Positions 1 to 6,573 of a stretch of DNA of 12,106 bases are shown here, piece after piece (the first letter of the stretch is position 1; each line of letters opens with the position of its first letter). The DNA is taken from assembly GCA_946183715.1 (NCBI GenBank), contig CAMHDB010000024.1, positions 1 to 12,106 of the forward strand, written 5' to 3'. The position numbers were made by a program, and so were the translations under genes. This DNA comes from an uncultured Oscillibacter sp. (GTDB taxonomy: Bacteria; Bacillota; Clostridia; Oscillospirales; Oscillospiraceae). The notes below the pieces were generated by a model. The model was not told where the DNA came from and did no database searches. It was given only the letters and a program-made list of their open reading frames with translations.

Positions 1-7
1 CATCATA

Positions 8-40
8 GGGTTGCGCGGTGCTGGTAACACTGCGCGGCCT
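8..40. other. 12-13 bp hairpin at the left edge
   Basis: The arms at 8-20 and 28-40 pair around the 7-nt loop CTGGTAA. The core is GCGCGGTG against CACTGCGC. Four of the pairs are G-U wobbles on the plus strand and become A-C mismatches on the minus strand, so the structure is best formed in plus-strand RNA. A T-rich stretch (TTATTTTGTTT) follows a few bases later, so it could be a weak terminator for a plus-strand gene off the left edge. The gap between stem and T-tract argues against an efficient terminator. The alternative is a leader structure of a leftward transcript. Confidence 0.35.
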
Positions 41-102
41 ACCGCTTATTTTGTTTCACAGCGTCCGGCGTCCCGAAAGCCTGTCCCAGACGCTATGCCG
101 TT

Positions 103-131
103 ATTATAGCGGGTTCTGTTCCGCTTTGCAA
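103..131 (-). promoter_or_regulatory. Strong sigma-A-type promoter pointing left
   Basis: Read on the minus strand this is TTGCAA, exactly 17 bp, then a perfect TATAAT. Transcription would start near position 96 and leave the window leftward. No start codon with a clear Shine-Dalgarno is visible in the remaining roughly 95 nt, so the product is either a long-leader mRNA or a small RNA. The predicted leader can fold: AGCGTC at 60-65 pairs with GACGCT at 89-94. The match to consensus is seen directly; activity is inferred. Confidence 0.55.
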
Positions 132-142
132 GACCTTTTTTC

Positions 143-158
143 AAATTTCCCTAAATTT
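143..158. promoter_or_regulatory. Two AAATTT palindromes one helical turn apart
   Basis: AAATTT occurs at 143-148 and again at 153-158, exactly 10 bp apart, inside an A/T-rich patch of otherwise GC-rich DNA. It ends 12 nt before the Shine-Dalgarno of the downstream antitoxin-like gene. Ribbon-helix-helix antitoxins commonly bind short repeated palindromes spaced by about one turn next to their own start, so this is a candidate autoregulatory operator. Function is inferred only from spacing and position. Confidence 0.25.
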
Positions 159-188
159 TTTCGGTCTGTCAAAGAGGGTTCTATTGTC

Positions 189-491
189 ATGGTTACTTTT
201 GAACCGCGTGAAGGGCTGGAACTGTCCCCGGAGGAAAAGCAAGCGTTAGAGGACGCGAAGAAACTGCCTGTCGTCTATGATGAGGATTCCCCGGAGTTGA
301 CAGAGACTATGGAACGGGCCTTTGTACGGGCGCGGCGACTGAAGCCGTATCAGGCCCGCCCCGTGACGCTTTACCTTGCGCCGGAGACGCTCGAAAAGGC
401 GAAATCGATGGGAGAGGATTATTTGTCCATTCTCGGCGGGCTTTTGGAGCAGGCAGTAAACAACTATAAAACTCCCGACAATGTGAGATAG
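189..491 (+). CDS. Putative CopG/BrnA-like antitoxin (100 aa)
   Basis: This is a small acidic protein. The N-terminal half contains the stretch LPVVYDEDSPELTETMERAF (26-45), a pattern I associate with clostridial antitoxin-like small proteins. The C-terminal half looks like a ribbon-helix-helix fold: strand RPVTLYLAP (57-65), a helix from about 66 to 75, and a second helix from about 77 to 93 (DYLSILGGLLEQAV). This matches the general plan of BrnA/CopG antitoxins, which repress their own promoter and neutralise a partner toxin. I chose ATG 189 because AGAGGG at 173-178 sits 10 nt upstream and because the 57 codons upstream in the same frame have no RBS and run through promoter-like DNA. No toxin gene lies beside it in the window; a partner could be off the left edge, or this may be an orphan. 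A terminator follows directly, so it is not part of the hprK operon. I am confident it is a gene and only moderately so of its function. Confidence 0.6.
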   Translation: MVTFEPREGLELSPEEKQALEDAKKLPVVYDEDSPELTETMERAFVRARRLKPYQARPVTLYLAPETLEKAKSMGEDYLSILGGLLEQAVNNYKTPDNVR

Positions 492-503
492 TCGAAAAAC
501 AGA

Positions 504-533
504 CCCGGCCCCGCCACGGGGTACGGGCTTTTT
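504..533 (+). terminator. Intrinsic terminator after the antitoxin-like gene
   Basis: The stem is CCCG (504-507) plus CCCCG (509-513) pairing with CGGGG (517-521) plus CGGG (524-527), with a small internal bulge and a 3-nt loop. It is followed by C and a run of six T. The position, 12 nt after the stop codon, and the T-run make this a textbook rho-independent terminator. It separates the antitoxin-like gene from the hprK promoter. Confidence 0.85.
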
Positions 534-545
534 TACGAAAACCTG

Positions 546-574
546 TTGCGGAACGGGAAAGTTTCGTATATAAT
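546..574 (+). promoter_or_regulatory. Sigma-A promoter for the hprK-dnaE operon
   Basis: TTGCGG at 546-551, a 17-bp spacer, and a perfect TATAAT at 569-574. The hprK start codon lies about 48 nt downstream of the -10, with AAGGTGAGG in between. It lies just past the preceding terminator, which supports independent initiation. No equally good promoter is seen before the later genes, so it may drive most of the run to dnaE. Confidence 0.75.
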
Positions 575-622
575 AGGCGGGAAATCGACAGGCTGGGAAA
601 GCCTTGAAAGGTGAGGGTTGCC

Positions 623-1549
623 ATGAACGCGAAAGGCCTGAAAATCAGCGACTTTGTGGAGGCGCTGAACTTGGAGGTACTCCATAAGGGCAGTGACTAC
701 GATTCCGCCGCGCTGACGATTACGGACGTAAACCGCCCCGGCCTGCAATTCCTGAACTTCTACGACTACTTCGACCCCCGCCGCTTACAGGTTATCGGCA
801 AGGCCGAGACGATGTACCTGACCGGATTCACGGGCGAACAGCGCCGCAAGAGTTTCGATTCGCTGTTCCAGTACAACATCCCGGCGCTGGTCATCACGCG
901 CGGCCTCGACTGCTTCCCGGAGTGCATGGAGAGCGCGGAGGCCCACGGGCGGACGCTCCTGCAAAGTCAGGAGACGACCGTCAACTTTTCCAGCCACGCC
1001 ATCGACTTCCTCAGCCGCCGCCTCGCCCCGTTCACCGTACAGCACGGCGTGTTACTGGAAATCTACGGCGAAGGCGTCATGATTACGGGCGAATCGGGCG
1101 TCGGCAAAAGCGAAGTGGCGATGGAGCTGATTATGCGCGGGCACCGTTTGGTCGCCGACGACGCCGTGGAACTCCGGCGCATTTCCGACGAGCTAATCGG
1201 CACGGCCCCGGAAGTCATCCGGCACTACATCGAACTGCGCGGAATCGGCGTCATTGACGTGCGTCAGCTCCTCGGAATGCGGGCGATTAAAATGGAGACT
1301 TCCCTTGACCTCGTGATACACTTTGAGCCGTGGGACCAGACGAAATTTTATGACCGTCTGGGCATTGAGACGAACTTCACGAAGATTCTCGACATTCAAG
1401 TGCCGATTATGACGATACCGGTCAGGCCGGGGCGGAACTTGGCAAGTATCGTCGAAGTGGCGACGATGAACAACCGCCACCGTCAATTCGGCGGGAACGC
1501 CGCCGAGGAACTCGCGCGGCGGATAGACAGTCTCGCCGACGGAAAGTGA
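623..1549 (+). CDS. hprK: HPr kinase/phosphorylase
   Basis: This is a bifunctional enzyme that uses ATP or pyrophosphate to phosphorylate Ser46 of HPr and also removes the phosphate, controlling carbon catabolite repression in Gram-positives. It has 308 aa, normal for the family. The N-terminal regulatory domain spans about 1-125. Then come the catalytic histidine in VQHGVLLEIYG (His141), the P-loop GESGVGKS (156-163), the acidic RLVADDAVE segment (about 175-183), the family signature ELRGIGVIDVRQLLG (about 204-218), and the C-terminal K3 motif IPVRPGRNLA. I prefer ATG 623 over an in-frame GTG at 611: GGTGAGG (610-616) is spaced 6 nt from 623 and would be destroyed as an RBS if 611 were used, and family proteins start close to this point. 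It is the first gene of the operon, preceded by its own promoter. HPr is not encoded in the window. Confidence 0.97.
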   Translation: MNAKGLKISDFVEALNLEVLHKGSDYDSAALTITDVNRPGLQFLNFYDYFDPRRLQVIGKAETMYLTGFTGEQRRKSFDSLFQYNIPALVITRGLDCFPECMESAEAHGRTLLQSQETTVNFSSHAIDFLSRRLAPFTVQHGVLLEIYGEGVMITGESGVGKSEVAMELIMRGHRLVADDAVELRRISDELIGTAPEVIRHYIELRGIGVIDVRQLLGMRAIKMETSLDLVIHFEPWDQTKFYDRLGIETNFTKILDIQVPIMTIPVRPGRNLASIVEVATMNNRHRQFGGNAAEELARRIDSLADGK

Positions 1550-1592
1550 CGGGACGCAAAGTAGCGGGACTGTTGTAAAGTGGCGGGACTGT
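1543..1592. repeat. Three imperfect direct repeats, AAAGTRRCGGGAC
   Basis: Copies are aaagtgacgggac (1543-1555, containing the hprK stop codon), aaagtagcgggactgt (1558-1573) and aaagtggcgggactgt (1577-1592). The last two differ at one base. Two further GGGAC cores occur at 1636-1640 and 1652-1656, the latter overlapping the murB Shine-Dalgarno. All are in the same orientation. They could be protein-binding sites or a small local duplication; the sequence does not decide. Confidence 0.55.
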
Positions 1593-1597
1593 AGACA

Positions 1598-1622
1598 CGC
1601 CCGCGACTATTCGTGGCGGGCG
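1598..1622. other. GC-rich hairpin in the hprK-murB gap
   Basis: CGCCCGC (1598-1604) pairs perfectly with GCGGGCG (1616-1622) around an 11-nt loop. No T-run follows on either strand, so it is not a standard intrinsic terminator. It could be an mRNA processing or stability element, or an attenuator affecting the genes downstream of hprK. Confidence 0.5.
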
Positions 1623-1660
1623 CGCATAGACTGTAGGGACGACGAAGCGGAGGGACGCGT

Positions 1661-2572
1661 ATGGACTGGAAGAGCGAATTTGACCGTAGGGTGTCCGTAT
1701 TTCCGGGCGTAAAGGTGCTGTCGGACGAGCCGATGAGGCGGCACACGTCATTCCGCACGGGCGGCCCGGCGGCCCGGATGGCGTTCCCGAAAGACGCCGG
1801 GGAATTTCTATTAGCGCTGTCCTGCGCGCCGGAGGGCGGCCCGGAGCCGTTCGTGATGGGAAGCGGTACAAACGTACTCGCGCCCGACGGCGGCCTTGAC
1901 AGACTGGTTATCAATACCCGCGAAATGCGCAAGCTCGAACCCGGCCCCGACCCTTACACGATTTGCGCGGCGGCGGGGTGCTCACTCCGTCAGGCGGCGG
2001 AGTTCGCGTGTACGCGCGGGCTGACGGGCCTCGAATTTGCCCACGGCATTCCGGGGACTGTCGGCGGCGGCGTGTGCATGAACGCCGGGGCCTACGACGG
2101 CGAAATGTCGCAAGTCGTCTCCGGCGCGCTCGTCCTCGCCGATACCGATATCTCGTACTTGTCGGTGGACGCTTTGGAGCTGTCGTACCGTCACAGTATC
2201 GTCATGGAACAGCCCCGGACATATGTTTTACAGGCGCTGTTCCGCCTGCGCCCCGGTTCCCCGGCGGACATCCGCGCCAAAATGGAAACCCTTCTGCAAC
2301 GCCGGAAGGCGTCCCAGCCGTTGGAGTACCCCAGCGCGGGGAGCACTTTCAAGCGCCCCGCCGGACACTACGCCGGGACGCTTATCGAACAGTGCGGCTT
2401 GAAGGGCTTGCGCGTGGGCGGGGCGGAAGTCTCGGAGAAGCACGCCGGATTCGTCATCAACCGCGACGGCGCGACAAGCGCCGACATTCTCGCGGTGATA
2501 CGGGAGGTACAGCGGCGCGTATTCGACCAGACCGGGGTCACGTTAGAGCCGGAAGTCCGGATTCTGGAGTAA
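1661..2572 (+). CDS. murB: UDP-N-acetylenolpyruvoylglucosamine reductase MurB
   Basis: This FAD-containing cytoplasmic enzyme reduces UDP-GlcNAc-enolpyruvate to UDP-MurNAc with NADPH, the second committed step of peptidoglycan precursor synthesis. It has 303 aa. Visible motifs are HTSFRTGGPA (28-37), the FAD-binding GSGTNVLAPD (67-76), GIPGTVGGG (129-137) followed by NAGAY (141-145), SYRHS (175-179), and YPSAGSTFKRP (223-233) with the catalytic Ser228. KHAGFVIN lies near the substrate site, and the catalytic Glu298 sits in the C-terminal LEPEVR. The compact length, without the longer Tyr-loop domain, fits the type II MurB of Gram-positives. The start is supported by GGAGGG at 1649-1654. MurB next to hprK is normal in Clostridia. 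Confidence 0.97.
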   Translation: MDWKSEFDRRVSVFPGVKVLSDEPMRRHTSFRTGGPAARMAFPKDAGEFLLALSCAPEGGPEPFVMGSGTNVLAPDGGLDRLVINTREMRKLEPGPDPYTICAAAGCSLRQAAEFACTRGLTGLEFAHGIPGTVGGGVCMNAGAYDGEMSQVVSGALVLADTDISYLSVDALELSYRHSIVMEQPRTYVLQALFRLRPGSPADIRAKMETLLQRRKASQPLEYPSAGSTFKRPAGHYAGTLIEQCGLKGLRVGGAEVSEKHAGFVINRDGATSADILAVIREVQRRVFDQTGVTLEPEVRILE

Positions 2573-2577
2573 CGCCC

Positions 2578-2745
2578 ATGAACATACTCCGCCGCCTGAA
2601 AGCCCCGTGCGCGCGCTGTCCGTACAAACTCGGACTGGTTCGGACACTTGTCAACCCCTGTCCGCGGTGCCGCGCGGGCGGCTACGCCATGTTTGAACAG
2701 TTTCGGAAGCGGCCCTCCCCGCCTCCGCACAGGGAAAAGGCCTGA
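2578..2745 (+). CDS. 55-aa microprotein with two CxxC pairs
   Basis: This short gene starts 5 nt after the murB stop; its Shine-Dalgarno GGAG (2566-2569) lies inside the last murB codons, so translation is probably coupled. The product is basic and has CARC (11-14) and CPRC (28-31), giving C-x2-C-x13-C-x2-C, the spacing of a small zinc-ribbon or treble-clef-like metal site. A Pro/Arg-rich tail follows. I do not recognise a named family. The in-frame ORF continues upstream through murB, but that part is a high-GC shadow; only the portion from ATG 2578 has an RBS. The position between murB and rapZ suggests a real, co-expressed gene. Its function (RNA or DNA binding, or metal binding) is unknown. 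Confidence 0.65.
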   Translation: MNILRRLKAPCARCPYKLGLVRTLVNPCPRCRAGGYAMFEQFRKRPSPPPHREKA

Positions 2746-2778
2746 ACCAGTTTTTCACTCCGAAAGAAGGCGTTGTTT

Positions 2779-3645
2779 ATGGAAATTCTCATCATCTCCG
2801 GCCTGTCGGGGGCCGGGAAAAGCAAGACGGCCTCCTTTTTAGAGGATATGGGCTTTTACATCGTGGACAACATGCCCTCGGCCATGATTCTGAAGTTTTC
2901 GGAGTTCTGCGCGGTGGCGGGGAGCCGCTACCGCCGCGTGGCGCTGGTCTACGACGTGCGCACCGCCGAAACCCCGTCCGACTTCTTCGCGGTTCTCGAA
3001 AAGCTCAAGGGCATGGAGACGCTTTCGTGCCGTATGCTCTTTCTGGAAGCCGAACCCGCCGTGATTATCCACCGCTACAAGGAATCGCGCCGCATGCACC
3101 CCCTGCACGACAGCGCCGACTCTCTTGATGAAGCTGTCCGCATGGAGCGCGACTTCATGCGGCCCGTGCGCGACCGCGCCGACGTTATCATTGATACGTC
3201 GCGAATCTCGACGGCGCGTCTCCGGCAGGAGTTGTTGAACCTGTTCGGGGAATCGGGCGAAAAGGGTGGCATGACGGTCAATATTATTTCGTTCGGGTTC
3301 AAGTACGGCCTCCCGCTGGAAGCCGACCTCGTGTTCGACGTGCGCTTTATGCCCAATCCCTTCTACATAGAGGAGTTGCGCAACCTCACGGGGCTGGACA
3401 GGGCCGTTTCCGACTACGTGTTCAGCTTCCCGCAGACCGCGGAGTTTCTGAAACATATCGGGGAGTTCCTGTCGTTCTCGCTCCCGCTCTACGCGCAGGA
3501 GGGCAAGACGGGCCTCGTGATTGCGATAGGCTGTACGGGCGGGCACCACCGCTCTGTGGCCATCGCGCACGAAATCGCCAACCGCATGCGCGCGGAGGGC
3601 TACCCCGTCACGGAGGTTCACCGGGACATGGGAAGGGGGGACTGA
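2779..3645 (+). CDS. rapZ: RNase adapter / nucleotide-binding protein RapZ (YvcJ family)
   Basis: This P-loop protein hydrolyses nucleotides. In E. coli, RapZ delivers the small RNA GlmZ to RNase E and so controls glucosamine-6-phosphate synthase. In B. subtilis the orthologue YvcJ affects competence and envelope-related functions. The protein has 288 aa, full length. The Walker A motif is GLSGAGKS (8-15), followed by YIVDNMP (28-34), a Walker B-like region around YDVR (58-61), ADVIIDTS (about 134-141), and the C-terminal domain with SFGFKYGLP (171-179), DVRFMPNPF and GCTGGHHRSV (251-260), the conserved RapZ ligand-binding end. ATG 2779 is chosen over TTG 2773 because AAGAAGG (2764-2770) sits 8 nt upstream of it. 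The stop is 6 nt before yvcK. Confidence 0.96.
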   Translation: MEILIISGLSGAGKSKTASFLEDMGFYIVDNMPSAMILKFSEFCAVAGSRYRRVALVYDVRTAETPSDFFAVLEKLKGMETLSCRMLFLEAEPAVIIHRYKESRRMHPLHDSADSLDEAVRMERDFMRPVRDRADVIIDTSRISTARLRQELLNLFGESGEKGGMTVNIISFGFKYGLPLEADLVFDVRFMPNPFYIEELRNLTGLDRAVSDYVFSFPQTAEFLKHIGEFLSFSLPLYAQEGKTGLVIAIGCTGGHHRSVAIAHEIANRMRAEGYPVTEVHRDMGRGD

Positions 3646-3651
3646 TTCGAC

Positions 3652-4683
3652 ATGGCGCGCAGACAGGAAACGTACCGGGTACCGCGTACCTACGGGCCGA
3701 AAATCGCGGCTATCGGCGGCGGGCACGGCCTGTCGAACCTGCTCCGGGGCCTGAAAGAGTATTCCCGCAACATCTCCGCTATCGTGACGGTCGCCGACGA
3801 CGGCGGCGGCTCCGGCATGCTCCGGCAAGACCTCGGCATGCCCCCGCCCGGGGACATCCGCGCCTGCTGTGAGGCCCTCGCGAATACGGAATCCGTCCTG
3901 AAAGACCTAATGCACTACCGTTTCACGGAGGGCGCGCTGTCCGGACAGAGCTTCGGCAACCTGCTTCTGGCGGCGCTCAACGGCATTTCGCCGTCGTTCG
4001 ACGCCGCCGTAGCGCGTATGAGTGAAGTATTGGCCATTACGGGGCGCGTCCTGCCCGTCACGACCGCCGATGTCAGGCTGGAGGCCACCTTTGAAAACGG
4101 CGCGTCGGTTATCGGCGAATCCGTGATTTCCAAGTACAAGAAGCGGTTCGACACACGGATATCCACTGTCCGCCTGCTCCCCGAACATCCGCAAGCCCTC
4201 CCCGCCGCCCTGAAGGCGATTAAAGAAGCCGAACTCATTATTCTGGGCCCCGGGAGCCTGTACACCAGCGTCATTCCGAATCTCCTTGTAGACGGCATTG
4301 TGAAGGCCATCCAGCGTTCCAAGGCCATGAAAATCTACGTCTGCAACGCCATGACCGAGGACGGCGAGACCGAGAATTACACGGTATCCGACCACATTTC
4401 GGCGATTTTTCAGCACTCCGCGCCGGGACTGTTCCCGCTGTGCCTTGTCACGTCCAGCCGCGTACCGAAAAGCGCCGCCGAACGCTACGCTTTAGAGGGC
4501 GCCGCGCCCGTCGTACTCGACGCCGGGCGCTGTCAGAGACTGGGCGTGGAAGTCGTCAGCCGCCCGCTGTCGACGGTCAGGGAGGGGCGCGTACTGCACC
4601 ATTTCCAGCGCCTCGCCCGGGAGATTCTCGTACTCTATTCGGAACGGGCCTTCCGCATCGCCGGAGACCGTTTCCAGTCCTGA
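3652..4683 (+). CDS. yvcK: YvcK/CofD-like UDP-sugar-binding regulator (gluconeogenesis factor)
   Basis: YvcK-type proteins bind UDP-sugars and are needed for growth on gluconeogenic carbon sources and for normal cell shape and peptidoglycan synthesis; they share the fold of CofD. The protein has 343 aa. Motifs are the glycine loop IGGGHGLSNLLRGL (21-34), VADDGGGSGMLR (47-58), PPPGDIR (64-70), SGQSFGNLLLAALN (97-110), and LGPGSLYTSVIPNLL (188-202). It starts 6 nt after rapZ; the purine-rich GGGGGG at 3635-3640 serves as RBS with a somewhat long 11-nt spacing. rapZ-yvcK-whiA is a deeply conserved trio in Firmicutes, linking nucleotide-sugar sensing with cell-wall growth and division. Confidence 0.96.
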   Translation: MARRQETYRVPRTYGPKIAAIGGGHGLSNLLRGLKEYSRNISAIVTVADDGGGSGMLRQDLGMPPPGDIRACCEALANTESVLKDLMHYRFTEGALSGQSFGNLLLAALNGISPSFDAAVARMSEVLAITGRVLPVTTADVRLEATFENGASVIGESVISKYKKRFDTRISTVRLLPEHPQALPAALKAIKEAELIILGPGSLYTSVIPNLLVDGIVKAIQRSKAMKIYVCNAMTEDGETENYTVSDHISAIFQHSAPGLFPLCLVTSSRVPKSAAERYALEGAAPVVLDAGRCQRLGVEVVSRPLSTVREGRVLHHFQRLAREILVLYSERAFRIAGDRFQS

Positions 4684-4684
4684 A

Positions 4685-4716
4685 CGGGCCGGGGAGACGG
4701 CTAAATTTCCGGCCCG
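4685..4716. other. Perfect 8-bp GC hairpin between yvcK and whiA
   Basis: CGGGCCGG (4685-4692) pairs with CCGGCCCG (4709-4716) around a 16-nt loop, starting just after the yvcK stop. No T-run follows, so read-through into whiA is expected. The whiA Shine-Dalgarno (4741-4748) is outside the stem. It is most likely an mRNA stability or processing element, or a rho-independent terminator that has lost its T-tract. Confidence 0.5.
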
Positions 4717-4755
4717 GACGGGAGCAAAAGAACATTGTAAAAGGAGGGTGTCGCG

Positions 4756-5676
4756 GTGTCGTTTTCCTACGAAACCAAACAGGAGCTTTGCCGCGTGCCC
4801 GTCCGGAAACTCTGCTGCGCGCGCGCCGAGGCCTACGGAATCCTGCTCTACTGCAATACGTTCCAGTACGGCGAAATCCGCATCATCACGGAAAACCCGC
4901 TCTTCGCCGCGCGCCTCCCGAAACTGTTCTACCGGGCCTTCCACCTCCGTTTCGACGCCCTCCCCGATTTCCACGCCCCCGGCAAGTACGTCTTTCGCTT
5001 TAGCAGTCCGGAGAAACTCCGGCGCGTCATCTCCGCGCTGGGCTACGACCCGCGGCAGACGCCCGTACTGCACATCAATTTCGCCATGCTGGAGGACGAC
5101 TGCTGTCGGGCGGCGTTCTTACGGGGAGCATTCTTCGCGGGCGGGAGCGTCACCGACCCCCAAAAGCGCTACCATCTCGAATTGCTGACTTCCCACGTAC
5201 AAGTCGGGCGCGAGTTGCAAGCCCTCCTCCGCGAGTTGGACTTCCCCTCCAAGACCCTACAGCGCAACGGGACTTTTATCACGTACTTCAAGCAGAGCGG
5301 GCAAATCGCCGACTTCCTGCGTCTCATCGGCGCGCCCGACGCCGCCGCGCGCCTCCTCAACGCCAAAGACGAGAAGCGTCTGCGGAACAGCGTCAACCGC
5401 CGCCTCAACTGCGACACCGCGAATGTCGACAAGTCCGTGGAGGCCTCCCGCGAACAGGCCGAGGCCATCCGCAAACTCCGCGACACCGGACAGTTGGAGC
5501 GCCTGTCGGACAAGTTACAGTTGACGGCGGCATTGCGTCTGGAGTACCCGGAACTGTCGCTGAGCGAACTGGCCGACGAGTTCGACCCGCCCGTGACGAA
5601 ATCCTGTCTAAACCACCGTCTGCGCAAGCTGACCGAACTGGCGGCGGCCTCCGAAATCAGAGAGAAGGAAGAGTAA
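4756..5676 (+). CDS. whiA: DNA-binding protein WhiA
   Basis: WhiA has a degenerate LAGLIDADG homing-endonuclease fold joined to a helix-turn-helix. It is a sporulation-division regulator in Streptomyces, and in B. subtilis it supports cell division and chromosome segregation. The protein has 306 aa. The N-terminal LAGLIDADG-like part includes AEAYGILL (24-31) and FLRGAFFAGGSV (121-132). The linker signature NSVNRRLNCDTANVDKSV (201-218) is followed by the C-terminal HTH, with YPELSLSELADEF (about 254-266) and PVTKSCLNHRLRKL (279-292). The start is GTG 4756, fixed by the excellent AAGGAGGG at 4741-4748. The gene is in its conserved place after yvcK. Confidence 0.96.
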   Translation: MSFSYETKQELCRVPVRKLCCARAEAYGILLYCNTFQYGEIRIITENPLFAARLPKLFYRAFHLRFDALPDFHAPGKYVFRFSSPEKLRRVISALGYDPRQTPVLHINFAMLEDDCCRAAFLRGAFFAGGSVTDPQKRYHLELLTSHVQVGRELQALLRELDFPSKTLQRNGTFITYFKQSGQIADFLRLIGAPDAAARLLNAKDEKRLRNSVNRRLNCDTANVDKSVEASREQAEAIRKLRDTGQLERLSDKLQLTAALRLEYPELSLSELADEFDPPVTKSCLNHRLRKLTELAAASEIREKEE

Positions 5677-5679
5677 ACC

Positions 5680-6573
5680 ATGCTGGATATGTGGCACAAC
5701 CTGCTCAGCGGTACGCCGTGGCAGGATATTTTGTCGAAAAAAGAAATCCCGGGCCTCCCGCCGCTCCCCGACGGCTGGACGGTCGAGACACTACTATTTG
5801 TGATAATCGGCGTCCCCGTCGCGTTACTTCTACTCCACTTCGTCCGGGTAGTTCTTATTCTCCTGTTCGGGCGGAAGTACCGCGCACTCCGCGCTTTGAA
5901 CAGGGCCTGCGAGTTCGACGACGGAATCAAGACACGCTACGAGTACAAAGTCAACCTCAATTCGCGCAAGCAGTTGGAGCGCTACGACTTCGAGCGCTTC
6001 TTTCTGGACGAGTACGGGCGCAACCCGCACGCGTTCGGCGCGATTCTGGAGAGCGCGTCGAACAACGACAAAAAATACCGCAAGTACAAGGCGGAAGTCG
6101 AACAGCTTCTGGGCGTCAAGCCGGGCGAGGCCGTGCGCGTCCGCTTCTTCGACCCGTTGCAAGTCAAGATATGCAAGCGGCACCTGCGCAAGCCCATTAC
6201 GTCCCCGGTCTTCCACTGCACGGCGGAGTACACCAGCCCGAAAGGCAAGAACCACTATTCGCGCACCGCCGACTACACCGTAAAGCAGATGGAGGGCGTC
6301 GCGAAACAGTACCGGAAGAACGTCGACTTTCAGGCGTCCAAGGCGTACCAGCGGAGCCTCATGACGGATTCCCTGCGCTACGACATCATGAAACGCGACA
6401 ATTTCCGCTGTGTGCTGTGCGGGCGCACGGCGCGCGAGGGCGTCAAATTGCACGTCGACCATATTCTGCCCGTCGCGAAAGGCGGCCTGACCGTCCCGGA
6501 CAACCTCCGGACGCTCTGCGACCAGTGCAACCTCGGCAAAAGCGACAAATACGATTTTAATGGAGCCAATTGA
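5680..6573 (+). CDS. Membrane-anchored HNH endonuclease-domain protein
   Basis: The protein has 297 aa in three parts. A short N-terminus is followed by one strongly hydrophobic segment (about 37-63, containing LLFVIIGVPVALLLL) and the basic flank GRKYRALR, which predicts the remainder on the cytoplasmic side. A middle region (about 70-230) contains VNLNSRKQLERYDFERFFLD and TAEYTSPKGKNHY, motifs I recall from a widespread uncharacterised HNH protein group. The C-terminal HNH/zinc domain has CVLC (244-247), HVDH (258-261), Asn275 and LCDQCN (279-284) ending GKSD, so metal ligands and catalytic residues look intact. The start ATG is 3 nt after the whiA stop, with AAGGA (5665-5669) inside whiA, implying co-translation. 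Substrate is unknown; defence, DNA uptake or repair are all possible. The stop codon TGA shares its last base with CRISPR-like repeat 1. Confidence 0.85.
   Translation: MLDMWHNLLSGTPWQDILSKKEIPGLPPLPDGWTVETLLFVIIGVPVALLLLHFVRVVLILLFGRKYRALRALNRACEFDDGIKTRYEYKVNLNSRKQLERYDFERFFLDEYGRNPHAFGAILESASNNDKKYRKYKAEVEQLLGVKPGEAVRVRFFDPLQVKICKRHLRKPITSPVFHCTAEYTSPKGKNHYSRTADYTVKQMEGVAKQYRKNVDFQASKAYQRSLMTDSLRYDIMKRDNFRCVLCGRTAREGVKLHVDHILPVAKGGLTVPDNLRTLCDQCNLGKSDKYDFNGAN

Noticed and set aside
18..188. N-terminal extension of the antitoxin-like gene
   Set aside because: There is no RBS before the upstream start, the encoded residues do not look like the family, and the DNA carries a promoter and AT-rich motifs.
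1963..2577. Upstream part of a 260-aa plus-strand ORF through murB
   Set aside because: This part is an Arg/Gly-rich out-of-frame shadow of murB. Only the last 55 codons, from ATG 2578 with its own RBS, are kept.
2839..3828. Long (329-aa) minus-strand ORF opposite rapZ
   Set aside because: It is a shadow frame produced by high GC in third codon positions; its composition is low in information (many R, A, V, H), and rapZ on the plus strand is unambiguous.
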